Assembly (NCBI GenBank): GCA_002104905.1 | Contig: MCFE01000366.1 | Location: forward strand, 22,949-86,948 | DNA: 64,000 nucleotides | DNA from: Basidiobolus meristosporus CBS 931.73 | Taxonomy: Eukaryota > Basidiobolomycota > Basidiobolomycetes > Basidiobolales > Basidiobolaceae | Direction: 5' to 3' | In this document: piece by piece, positions 49,379-58,124 of the stretch | How positions within the stretch are numbered: position 1 is the stretch's first letter | How the letters are laid out: every line of letters begins with the position of its first letter | Program-made: the position numbers and the translations under genes | The notes under the pieces: model-generated | Databases searched by the model: none | What the model saw: the letters and a program-made list of their open reading frames with translations, nothing else | Told to the model about the DNA's origin: nothing

Positions 49379-50373
49379 ATGAGCCTGTACAAAGCCAAAG
49401 GCTACGAATCAACTCCCCGCAGGGTGAAGTTCACCCGCACACACCTGGTGTTTTTCCTGGTGACGGGAATACTCCTGGTATCGGCGTTCTTCCAACTTAC
49501 CGACACAAATATGTATCTTCTACAAGGTACCTTTCAGCGTCACTTATTCCAATGGGTCTGCCACAGTTTCCTAACGGTCGTTGTTCATTGCTTTTAGAAT
49601 CGCCGGTAAACTTCACCATCGTCACGGGAGCAAGCAAAAACCACTGGTGTCCACTACAAGCGTTCTTGCTCACCTTAAATAAAACGCTGAAGTCTCTCCC
49701 GGAAAAGATCAAGCCGGAGATAGTGGTTTACGACCTAGGGCTAAGCAGTGCTCAGCGACAGGAGTTGAATCAACTCCGCGTCGAGGAAGGGCTATTTGAC
49801 GAGCTAGCCACTTTCAACTACACCAAGTACCCATCTTTCTGGAACCTGAAAGTGAACCGAGGAGAGTACGCATGGAAGGCAGGTATCATCCATGAGGTGA
49901 GCAAGACCCATCCGGGGATTATCCTATGGATGGACTCTGGAGACAGGGTGCTCCCAAATTTCCTGGCCAATATAGTGCACTTCATCAAGAGAAATGGATT
50001 CTACAGCCCTACCAGCTCCGGGGATGTCCGCAAATGGACTCATCCAGGGCTCTTTCAATACTTCCACGACGACATGGAGAAATATGCTGAAGAACCAAAT
50101 TGCAACGGGGCATTTATTGGGCTTGACTCGGATAACCGCCAGGTTCGGGAATCCATACTAGAGCCGTTTATGTCATGTGCATTGGATAAGGACTGTATCG
50201 CGCCTGAGGGCTCGTCTCGCATTAACCACCGTCAAGATCAGGCAGTGCTTACTTACCTGGTTCTGAAAAACAAGTTTCGCTGCACCGATGAGGGGTTAGC
50301 CGGTTTAATGATTCACAAGGATGGCGACTGCAAATCACAAATCGAAGACCACCGCCGTCAATTAGGCTCGTGA
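49379..50373 (+). CDS. Type II membrane protein, DUF1647-like, paralogue 1
   Basis: The ATG at 49379 begins exon 1 (49379-49526): a short cytosolic tail and one membrane anchor (HLVFFLVTGILLVSAFFQL, residues about 21-39). After a 71-bp intron (49527-49597), exon 2 encodes the lumenal domain: VNFTIVTGASKNHWCPLQAF, IVVYDLGLS, FNYTKYPSFWNLKVNRGEYA, WKAGII, ILWMDSGDRVLPNF, NCNGAFIGLD, HRQDQAVLTYL. The ASKNH, VYDLGL and YPSFW..RGEYAWK blocks match the DUF1647 family, whose fold and single-anchor layout suggest a Golgi glycosyltransferase-like enzyme. The function is not established. Conserved Cys residues (C..LDKDCI, FRCTDE, DGDCKS) suggest lumenal disulfides. It is intact. A close paralogue lies 971 bp downstream. 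Confidence 0.8.
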
Positions 50374-51344
50374 AAACAGCCCCCCAGTTCACCTCTATAC
50401 CCTTCTACCAACGTCAGGATTGGTGTGAGCTCGAGACAGGTGTTCAGAACCTGCTCTCAGTAAGTCCCATTATACAAATGTCATGGCAGTGTGGAATTTT
50501 GAAGTCTATCATATTTATCACCCTTGTGACACATAGCGTAGCATACTTTACCTCCCCTAATATCATCCCAACACCATTGAAAGTGTGAATAAATCTCCAT
50601 TTCCTGTCCGAGTAACGCAGCATTCGAGCCTCTTAAATTTACCGGGAATCTTACATCAAGGCAATCTCCAGTTATTATGAGGGCCAGCCCAGGAACTGGA
50701 ATGGCGGATTTCCGAACCAGTTCAACCGGGTCGTCGCTGCCTCTCCATCTACGGCATTCCTTATTAGCGAGGTGGAGGTAGGCCCTATCCGCTCAGAGTG
50801 GGGCAAGAATCGACACAATGTCCTGGTTCCACGAGCACAGGAGATATGAAACAGCGTATCTCCACAGGCTAATGCACGCTGGTGGACCACGAATTAATCG
50901 GAAATCTGGCAAATAAAAATCGAATTTCAAATATAGACCTTGCCTCCATTCGGTGACACCAGCCATACAGTCGTACGCAGGTTTTTGTTCCCAAGGAAAG
51001 GCATTGGAAAAGGTGTGCAGGTGGGCCATTCGCATCCTATGTGATGGGTAGCCGGTGTACCACTGGTGGAGTCCTTACGCCGTTTTGTAGCAGGTAGGGC
51101 GGCTAACCAAGTCCTTCCTAAAGCGTCCGAACCGGGAAAATACTGGTCGCATCTTGATTCACGAATCTAGGAGATTTGCTTTCAGGCGGGCTAAGAAATG
51201 ACGACTGGCAATTCGCACCGATTCACAAGCGAGCTAACCGGGGATACTTAAAAGGTGCGCTAGCCGCGGGTGCATCGAGCCAATTTAAATTCCGATCTAC
51301 CTCTTGACATCAGCATCCACTTTTCCGAAAGGGGTTTCCTGGGA
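50374..51344. other. Intergenic between the tandem paralogues
   Basis: No gene recognised. An ACTTAAAAGG TATA-like box lies near 51246, about 100 bp before the ATG of paralogue 2, and is a plausible core promoter. Confidence 0.4.
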
Positions 51345-52313
51345 ATGACTAAAAAACCTATGTACTCGGGCTATCTTCCGTTTCACTCGACCGATGACCC
51401 CTACTCGATGGAAAAAGAGCTTCTGTACAAAGGAGGTCACCCGCCTAACCGAAGCTCCCGCTTGCGATGGGTAATGCTGATCATGACTGTTGCTCTGCTG
51501 GGTGCAGTGGCTTTGAGACTTTCCTCCCCTGCTGTTAATAACCCACCGGTGGAGTTTACCATTGTAACCGCGGCCAGTAAAAACCACTTTTGCCCACTCC
51601 AGGGATTCCTTTACTCCTTGAAAGACTCCCTGAAGCTTCTCCCTGCTTACATGAGGCCTCGCGTGCTTGTCTACGACCTCGGGCTTGGAAATTCCCACCA
51701 CACCGCCATCAGAAATATGATGGCTGAGGGAATGCTCGATGAGCTTCATACCTTCAACTACTCCAGCTACCCCAGCTTTTGGGATGTAACGGTCAATAGA
51801 GGAGAGTACGCCTGGAAGATTGGAATAATCAGGGAGGTAACCCAGAGATATCCTGGAGTGGTGCTGTGGATGGATTCTGGTAACCGAGCATTTCCAAGAT
51901 TCTTTGTTGATGTTGTGGAGCACGTACAATCCCATGGATTCTACAGTCCGCTTAGCTCAGGAAATGTGCGCCAGTGGATGCATCCAGGGATGCCTCAGTA
52001 CTACAACGACGATATCGAGAAGTATGCTGAGGAGAGGAATTGCAACGGCGCGTTTGTAGCGGTGGACTCTAAGAACCAAGCTGTGATGGCCTCAATAGTG
52101 AATCCATGGTTCGGCTGCGCATTGGATAAGAAATGCATAGCTCCCGATGGTTCCAGCAGACTCAACCATCGTCAGGATCAGGCTGCACTAACCTATCTGA
52201 CGCTCACCAGTCCGTACCGCTGCTCTTATGAGAGATTGACCGGCCTGTTGATGCATCAAGATGGCGATTGTGAGCGGCTCATTGAGGCTCATTGGAGGCG
52301 AAAGCAAATGTAA
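51345..52313 (+). CDS. Type II membrane protein, DUF1647-like, paralogue 2
   Basis: I chose the ATG at 51345 (MTKKPMYSGYLPF). The open frame extends 75 bp further upstream but without another ATG. A 322-residue protein has a cytosolic tail of about 45 residues, one anchor (WVMLIMTVALLGAVALRL) and the same lumenal domain as its neighbour: VEFTIVTAASKNHFCPLQGF, VLVYDLGLG, FNYSSYPSFWDVTVNRGEYA, VLWMDSGNRAFPRFF, NCNGAFVAVD, LNHRQDQAALTYL, MHQDGDCERLIE. It has no intron where paralogue 1 has one, and its cytosolic tail is longer and unrelated. The role is probably as for paralogue 1: modification of a glycan or glycoprotein in the secretory pathway, inferred only from the family. Confidence 0.8.
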   Translation: MTKKPMYSGYLPFHSTDDPYSMEKELLYKGGHPPNRSSRLRWVMLIMTVALLGAVALRLSSPAVNNPPVEFTIVTAASKNHFCPLQGFLYSLKDSLKLLPAYMRPRVLVYDLGLGNSHHTAIRNMMAEGMLDELHTFNYSSYPSFWDVTVNRGEYAWKIGIIREVTQRYPGVVLWMDSGNRAFPRFFVDVVEHVQSHGFYSPLSSGNVRQWMHPGMPQYYNDDIEKYAEERNCNGAFVAVDSKNQAVMASIVNPWFGCALDKKCIAPDGSSRLNHRQDQAALTYLTLTSPYRCSYERLTGLLMHQDGDCERLIEAHWRRKQM

Positions 52314-53600
52314 ACCTGCTGAGGCAGATAAGCCACAGCTCCTATCAGCCAAATTTTCTTGTAAATCCATATACATATATATATCCTTTTCATCTTCTCT
52401 GTCCCCACATATCTGTTCGCGCGTCATATATAGCTGTATGCATCTGTGGACGGTCGTTCCTAACAACCACTCTGCCAGAAGACCCCTCCAAATACAATCC
52501 CGAATGACTCATTGTTGATAAAGTTAAAGTTGGTTTATGCAGTTCGAGACATCACATGGCCATCCTAAGATCTGGAGATCGATTGCAGCCCGATCGATAG
52601 TGAATGCGTGCGTTTTGCCTTTCATCCTTGTGCTCTGAAAAATGGAAAAGCGGGCCAAGTGTTTGCTGCACATTCTTCTGTCGATTGGGGCAAGTAAGCT
52701 GGCGTTGATCGGATGGTATGGTGGTATGAAGAGCCCCATACATCTATTCTAAAACTATTGGCCAGATGTGCAGTCTCAGAAACTCGGTAAATGCAGCTGT
52801 CGTGTCGCGTCGAGGGCTGATTTTGAGTTACGTTACAAAGTTCCCCACCAACTGACACAAATATATACAAAAGCGATCCATTTCCAGCACCAATCTACCA
52901 GATTGCATCAAAATCACGGATGTAGACCACTAACCGGTATTGGTAGCCGAGTAATGGTCAAGCCTTACGCCAGCAAGTCCTCCATCAACATTAATGATAG
53001 TTGTTACAAGGGTTATGCAAGAGCATCGATCGAGAGCCAACAGCCGTGGTATGGCTGGTTGTAGCGGAAAGAAACCGGTAATTAAGGAGTCCCCAAACCG
53101 CAGCAACCATGCCGGCAACAGCTCTGTAACATACATTTAGTTGATCGAGGAGGTGTATAGATTCCACCTGCCTCCAATGCGGAGAGCATGTTCACCAGGA
53201 TTAATTCAAACAAAGCCTTCAGGTATAGGTCTATCCAACGCCAACCTCTTGTATGCAGGGAAATTTCATGGTGAATCGACCTGCAGGATACGCCAAGTTC
53301 GTTCAGCCTGGATACAGATCAGGGGTCTAAATCGCCCGCTACCCATCAATCGCTCTTAGCCATGGCGCTTGCTTTTCCACTCTTGGTTATTGGCGTTCAT
53401 GTAGGATAGACAGGCATCAAACCGGTCAATACCCCGAAAATTTTAGGCCAAGCCATATCTGGATCGTTGCGAGTTTGGTACATCTGCGGCGCTTAGATGG
53501 AGGGATTCTATCTGAACTCATGATATACACAGTAGTGTGTTGATAAATACATATAAAGCTGTAAACTTGAGAGTGTTACAGGATAAGCGGTTGCATGGAG
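52314..53600. other. Island edge, no gene recognised
   Basis: CpG-normal sequence continues to about 53600, with only short unsupported frames. It contains the 3' flank of paralogue 2. Confidence 0.4.
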
Positions 53601-54463
53601 TTGTTGATCTGCAGAAAATACCCTGTTAGCCTCTCTACCCTCAGAGAGGATTTGTTAGGTTTAAAAATGCCTGTATAAAACCGACCGAAATAAAAGGCGG
53701 AAGTCGAAGAATACGATACTTGCTGATGTCTTACGAAGTGTCCACGTAATTAATATATTATTGGAGATGGTGTTTTGGAGGTGGATAATTACTTGTTATT
53801 TCTTATGATTTCTTAGACGCTTCATCTGGTCACGCTATGTCATGTGGAAACCAAACTTACAATACTGATTTAGGAGGTAACTGCTGATGTTACAACCAGA
53901 TAAATAATCTAACTTGTACACAGCTTCCAATCAAACATAAAAAGATCAAGGTAAAGCTCCTTTCAGGAAATTACAAAGCTAAGAGGTTAGGGAGGTATTA
54001 TACTGAAAGTATTTAGGATGAGTATCTCCCACTACTGAAACCCATCCAGGGATAGGCAAGGGAAAGTCATCAACTTGGGGAAATATTTATTTTGCTAGGT
54101 AGGTACACAACCACTAAAGTTTAAATAAAGAAGCCAGCTGAGAGTTGTGGAATCACTTATGTGAAAGCATAGCTTATACTTTATCTATTAAGATATGCTA
54201 TACTAAATGAATATAAGTTCTTACAGGGAAAAGAGAAATCAAGGGGTTTTGGGGGAATTACAAGTCACACATGATGCTTGCTTATAAATCAAGCATAGCA
54301 GCAAAAAACTAGAATCATGCTGTCTATGAAAGGGGCATTGACTGGTAGGTAACTATGCACCAAGCAAGAAGGTGACCAACCATCACATCATTGTGCTTTT
54401 GTGCTTTCAGCAACTGATGATGTGATTTATGCTCAAGGTTCCCTGAACCTATGAGAAATAATT
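53601..54463. other. Start of the subtelomeric repeat zone, with a decayed SINE tail
   Basis: CpG becomes scarce from about 53860. At 54060-54145, GGAAAGTCATCAACTTGGGG, then AAATATTTATTTT and AAATAAAGAAGCCAGC follow the order of the SINE 3' tail at 56310 (GGAAAGTCACCAAGTGGTGA, AATCTTTATTT, TAAAGAAGCCAAG). This is an old copy with a broken hairpin, lying inside the present telomeric array. The rest is unassigned. Confidence 0.45.
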
Positions 54464-55317
54464 GTGATGATCCCATCAAAAGGCCATCACAAAATTTAAA
54501 TTCCATGGCTACAAGGTATTGATCCTGTCAGAACACTGTGTAAAGGCTGCCAAACCCTAAATCTAACACTAACATTAAGCCTAACCCCACACATGACAAG
54601 TAACTCCATCAAAATTCACCATTTAATAAGTGTTTTTGCTGAAGCATGCTATTTCCATGGCTTTAGTGGGAACCCTATGGCTTTATGCCATTGTTCATTT
54701 AATGGTTCCCATACATCCTGGTCTTCAGCTAGCACTGCAAAACCTAGCAGCTTATCTGCACATCTTTGCAATAAGTCCTTGCAATATTTAAGAGCATTTT
54801 TCTGAGCACTGCTCTTGAAGAAGTGCTGCAACCACTTGGTCTGCCTATAAATGTTCCAAAATTTCCATTTAGGCATTTTGGTTGCTTTGTCTGTCAGTAG
54901 GATCTCCATTGTGTCTAACCTATAAGTGATTGTTGAGATGATCCTGTCAAATGGCCACCACAAAGATAAAGTCCTGTGACTAAGAGGTACTGATCCTGTC
55001 AGGACACTGTGCAGAGAGAGTTGAAAAATAGTGGCACCCCAGATATTGCAAAAAACTTAGTCAAAATTTTTCATCAAAATAATATAATAGTGGCTTTTGA
55101 TTGGTTCCCTGTCAATTTGCTCACTTTCTGATCCAAGACACTTGATCACCTCCTACATTTGTGTACATTAATTGGCTATTTCCTCTTTTTCACACTCCTC
55201 ACTTCCTGACTCATCTGTTTTTCTGACTTTTTATGTATACAAATTGATTTATTTCTGTTGAAACTTCAGTTGTACCTCAGTTGCCAATTGCATTGACCAA
55301 TACAAGTCCCTACACTT
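54464..55317 (-). repeat. Unrecognised repeat family, subtelomeric copy, ending in TTAGGG
   Basis: This is the inverted relative of 30410-31180. The minus frame 54649-54963 contains FKSSAQKNALKYCKDLLQRC and AVLAEDQDVWEPLNEQWHKA. Terminal motifs of the form GATGATCC..TCAAA.GGCCA.CACA occur twice in the same orientation (54464-54492 and about 54932-54960), each followed by a CTGATCCTGTCAG-type block, so two copies or a duplicated end lie side by side. The copy breaks off at CCCTACAC near 55315, where TTAGGGTTAGG begins, while the internal copy continues past that point. Confidence 0.6.
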
Positions 55318-55326
55318 AGGGTTAGG
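55314..55326 (+). repeat. Interstitial telomere tract, innermost
   Basis: TTAGGGTTAGGGGGG lies between the broken repeat and the 3' end of the ORF1-only element. It is the innermost TTAGGG tract I can see and marks a former chromosome end. Confidence 0.8.
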
Positions 55327-56291
55327 GGGGGATGATAATCACCACAGGGTGAAATCTTTATTTAAATTGTAAATAAAGAAGCCAAGTTTGAATATGAATA
55401 TCTGAGATAAAGTAAGCCTACAAGATAAACTTGGACTTTGCTGTATCCCAGATATCCTCAATATCAAAGTTTAGAGGAGAATGTAGCAAAACTGCTTGTT
55501 CACTGTAGTATTTCTTGAGGAAGTTTGTGACTTGAAGGGAAGGAGAGTTTTTCAACAAGCTAGTAAACCTTTTGAGGAGTTCTTTTTCCAGAGAGAATGG
55601 TACAAAGAGTGGAATGTCTAAATGATGTCTGAATATATGCTCTGAGGGCTCCCAATCCAGCATATTTTTGACTTCCTCTGTAAAATCTTCCACAATATCT
55701 TTGTCAAGAATGACTTCCAAGAGATCCCTGGCAATGTACTGAATGTTAATAATCTTGGGCATATGAATACCTAGGTCCTTGAGGTAGTTTCTTTGTTCTG
55801 AAATTGGAAGATAGCCAGCATTTCTGAAATAGCAAACAGCCCAATTGGCAGTGGGAGGAGTATCAGGGCTGACAGGAAATCTTCTTCTGGCTTTAGGTTG
55901 CACTGGCTTAGGTGGCTGTCTTATTGGGAGAACAGTGGACTTTGGATGAGCTTGAAGTGCTTGGGAGTATGTCTGAGTATGAATGGCAGGAGTTGCTGGT
56001 TGCTGACAGTGTTCATATTGACTGGAAGAAGTGCCGGTTGAGGGGTTGCAAGGTAAGGAAGTAGCTGAAAGAGAAGTAGAGAGTGCTGGGTGAAGTTCAG
56101 AGAGAGTTTTGAAAAGAACCTGGATCTGAGATTTCAACATTGAGTTTTCAGCTTCAAGAAGAGAAACTCTTTGTTCAAGGTAAGAAGTCTGTAAAGAGTG
56201 AAAGTTGGGTAAAGACATGGAAGAAGTAGATAATAAGAAGAAAAGAGTAGTTGGGGTGGGAGGGTGGGAAAATAGTTAAGAAGAAAAGAGA
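55325..56291 (-). mobile_element. Telomere-linked non-autonomous element carrying only an ORF1 gene
   Basis: On the minus strand a 266-codon ORF (56218-55418) is followed by a short 3' tail. The tail has the TCACC/GGTGA hairpin and AATCTTTATTT shared with the LINE and SINE copies, then joins TTAGGG at 55325. The 5' end also abuts TTAGGG (56292). It has no endonuclease or RT, so it must use enzymes of another element, presumably the LINE next to it. Confidence 0.7.
55418..56218 (-). CDS. ORF1-like protein of the non-autonomous telomere element
   Basis: A 266-aa intact frame. An N-terminal coiled coil (LEQRVSLLEAENSMLKSQIQ) is followed by a Ser/Pro/Gln-rich linker with a basic patch (KPVQPKARRRF). 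The C-terminal domain (TANWAVCYFRNAGYLPISEQ, RDLLEVILDKDIVEDFTEEV, KNMLDWEP) is clearly related to the C-terminal part of the LINE ORF1 (STWTVVYLKQVPWTPISNIR, GKILEVILDQNIADPFVAFV, NLNWLK). It is therefore likely to bind element RNA and form a ribonucleoprotein. It lacks the zinc-ribbon found at the start of the LINE ORF1. An intact frame in an otherwise non-coding element implies recent selection or a recent insertion. Confidence 0.75.
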   Translation of the reverse strand: MSLPNFHSLQTSYLEQRVSLLEAENSMLKSQIQVLFKTLSELHPALSTSLSATSLPCNPSTGTSSSQYEHCQQPATPAIHTQTYSQALQAHPKSTVLPIRQPPKPVQPKARRRFPVSPDTPPTANWAVCYFRNAGYLPISEQRNYLKDLGIHMPKIINIQYIARDLLEVILDKDIVEDFTEEVKNMLDWEPSEHIFRHHLDIPLFVPFSLEKELLKRFTSLLKNSPSLQVTNFLKKYYSEQAVLLHSPLNFDIEDIWDTAKSKFIL

Positions 56292-56313
56292 GGGGTTAGG
56301 GTAGGGTTAGGGG
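56292..56313 (+). repeat. Interstitial telomere tract
   Basis: GGGGTTAGGGTAGGGTTAGG, slightly imperfect, lies between the 5' end of the ORF1-only element and the 3' end of SINE copy a. Confidence 0.8.
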
Positions 56314-56391
56314 GAGGAAAGTCACCAAGTGGTGAAATCTTTATTTACTTATGACAAGTATCTAAAGAAGCCAAGTTAATCTGAAGTAATT

Positions 56392-56510
56392 CCTAGAAAG
56401 CTAGGTCTGAGAGATATCTTCCTGGTAAGCCAGGTCTGAGAGTTGAGAAGCTGAGTGGTACTATATTTCCTAGTTAGCTAGGTCTGAGAGAGGTTTCCTG
56501 GTAAGCCAGG
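56392..56510. repeat. Four-hairpin array in the SINE body
   Basis: The stems are CCTAG-AAAG-CTAGG (56392-56405), CCTGG-TAAG-CCAGG (56421-56434), CCTAG-TTAG-CTAGG (56469-56482) and CCTGG-TAAG-CCAGG (56497-56510). Each is followed by TCTGAGAG or a close variant. The fourth stem pair alternates A-T and G-C, a compensatory change. All four are repeated in copy b, where the last loop is AAAG. Confidence 0.8.
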
Positions 56511-56768
56511 CCTGAGAAGTGAGAATCTGAATATATCTGAGCTAAGTTATCATGGTTTGCGGTAGCTGAATTGTGGCCGGAATGGCCAGTAGACTGGGGG
56601 AACTGAGATACATTTCTGGGCGATCACTGGCCAAATTTACTAGGCAAATCTGGCCAATTAGCATTTCAAGGATTTCAGCCAATCAGAGCCTTTACTTTGC
56701 CCGATGGTTGATCAAGCCATCTCCCAATGAGCACACATCAATTTATTAATCAAATTTTGCTGGATCCA

Positions 56769-56822
56769 GGATTTGAACCCACAACCATGGGTATGGAAGG
56801 GTTAGGGATAACCACAAGGCTA
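56769..56822 (-). promoter_or_regulatory. tRNA-like internal Pol III promoter (A and B boxes)
   Basis: Minus sense: TAGCCTTGTGGTTATCC resembles a tRNA D arm (A box), and GGGTTCAAATCC matches the B-box consensus. The T-arm stem pairs poorly and the anticodon region contains CCCTAACCC, so it is not a functional tRNA but fits a SINE head. Confidence 0.5.
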
Positions 56823-56850
56823 GGTGTTCTTGGTTTAGGGGTTAGGGTTA

Positions 56851-57238
56851 GGGGGAGGAAAGTCACCAAGTGGTGAAATCTTTATTTACTTATTACAAGT
56901 ATCTAAAGAAGCCAAGTTAATCTGAAGTAATTCCTAGAAAGCTAGGTCTGAGAGATATCTTCCTGGTAAGCCAGGTCTGAGAGTTGAGAAGCTGAGTGGT
57001 ACTATATTTCCTAGTTAGCTAGGTCTGAGAGAGGTTTCCTGGAAAGCCAGGCCTGAGAAGTGAGAATCTGAATATATCTGAGCTAAGTTATCATGGTTTG
57101 CGGTAGCTGAATTGTGGCCAGAATGGCCAGTAGACTGGGGGAACTGAGATGAATTTCTGGGCAATCACTGGCCAAATATACTAGGCAAATCTGGCCAATT
57201 AGCATTTCAAGGATTTCAGCCAATCAGAGCCTTTACTT
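56851..57238 (-). mobile_element. SINE-like element, copy b (5'-truncated)
   Basis: Nearly identical to copy a from the 3' tail through the four hairpins and the body as far as AATCAGAGCCTTTACTT. There it stops and TTAGGGG begins. The tRNA-like head is missing, so it is a 5'-truncated copy, as expected for incomplete reverse transcription. Confidence 0.8.
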
Positions 57239-57245
57239 AGGGGTT

Positions 57246-57834
57246 AGGGGGGAGACAGTCACCAACAGGTGGAATCTTTATTTCAGTTGAAACAAAGAAG
57301 CCAGCGCTACTGTTGTAGCTTTGATACAAGAGTGTGTAGCTGAGGGGAATTTGTAGGTAAGTTAATAAGAAGTGATGATAGTTCTTCAGTGCTCAAGACA
57401 CTGTTCAGTGGGAAGGGGGGTAGCAAGAGAGGTAAGAATGACTTGTGAACAACATTAATGAGGGGAATGTGATAAGGATTGATATTCATCATAAAGGGAG
57501 TGTGCTGCTGCAGATATTGCTGCCAAAGGTCTGTCAAGTACTTCAGGTAGGCCAGCTTGGGTTTTTCTGACTGCAGAATATAGTGAGCAAACTTCTTGAC
57601 TTCAGGATCTCCAAGTATAGTTCTCCAGCAGGAGCCAGGTGTTGTGTGGTGTGTTCTCTTCCAGGCCTTAATCAGTGGGTTGTTGCAGTTGTGAAGTCTG
57701 AGGTATAATCTGGTTCTAAGGTAGAGAAGTCTGATCTTATAGGGCATAAACCCAAAAGCACCAAGAATAGCATGTCTGTAGGGGCATTCAGGCAAATGAG
57801 GCACCAAGGAGGTAATGCACCATACTGCAAACTT
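57246..57834 (-). mobile_element. Telomere LINE, copy 1 (5'-truncated)
   Basis: This is the 3' end of the LINE. The last 166 codons of ORF2 (57307-57807; FGFMPYKIRLLYLRTRLYLR, AWKRTHHTTPGSCWRTILGD, end SKLQQ-stop) and the tail differ from copy 2 at only a few sites. It breaks off at CCATACTGCAAACTT and continues directly as AGGGGGAGG of the next SINE, with no intervening full TTAGGG unit apart from the shared TT. Confidence 0.85.
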
Positions 57835-58030
57835 AGGGGGAGGAAAGTCACCAAGTGGTGAAATCTTTATTTACTTATGACAAGTATCTAAAGAAGCCAA
57901 GTTAATCTGAAGTAATTCCTAGAAAGCTAGGTCTGAGAGATATCTTCCTGGTAAGCCAGGTCTGAGAGTTGAGAAGCTGAGTGGTACTATATTTCCTAGT
58001 TAGCTAGGTCTGAGAGAGGTTTCCTGGTAA
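57835..58030 (-). mobile_element. SINE-like element, copy c (short, 5'-truncated)
   Basis: It contains the 3' tail and hairpins 1-3 and breaks within hairpin 4 (CCTGGTAA), where five TTAGGG-type units start. This is the third truncation length of the same family within 2 kb. Confidence 0.8.
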
Positions 58031-58068
58031 GGGTTAGGGTTAGGGTTAGGGTTAGGGTGGGTTAGGGG
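58029..58068 (+). repeat. Interstitial telomere tract
   Basis: Four TTAGGG units, then GTGGGTTAGGGGGG, between SINE copy c and the 3' end of LINE copy 2. Confidence 0.9.
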
Positions 58069-58124
58069 GGAGACAGTCACCAACAGGTGAAATCTTTATT
58101 TCAGTTGAAACAAAGAAGCCAGCG

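Larger units (their letters stand above)
56310..56835 (-). mobile_element. Telomere-linked SINE-like element, copy a (longest)
   Basis: An element of about 525 bp with no ORF. Minus sense, its 5' end has a tRNA-like head: an A-box-like TAGCCTTGTGG near 56822-56812 and a perfect B box GGTTCAAATCC near 56779-56769, spaced about 43 bp apart as in tRNA genes. The body follows. Near the 3' end is a run of four short hairpins (56392-56510), and then the tail AAATAAAGATTTCACC(ACTT)GGTGA shared with the LINE (minus sense). It joins TTAGGG on both sides. Pol III transcription and mobilisation by the LINE machinery are inferred. Confidence 0.7.

Noticed and set aside
51297-51935. 212-codon minus-strand ORF opposite DUF1647 paralogue 2
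   Set aside because: It is antisense to a well-supported gene, has no domain of its own and is not mirrored at paralogue 1.
56750-56835. A functional tRNA gene on the minus strand
   Set aside because: A and B boxes are present, but the T stem pairs poorly, no acceptor stem can be built and the anticodon arm is telomere-like sequence. A SINE head fits better.
58029-58068. Chromosome fusion point (head-to-head telomeres)
   Set aside because: All interstitial tracts have the same TTAGGG orientation as the terminal telomere. A fusion would show a CCCTAA/TTAGGG inversion.
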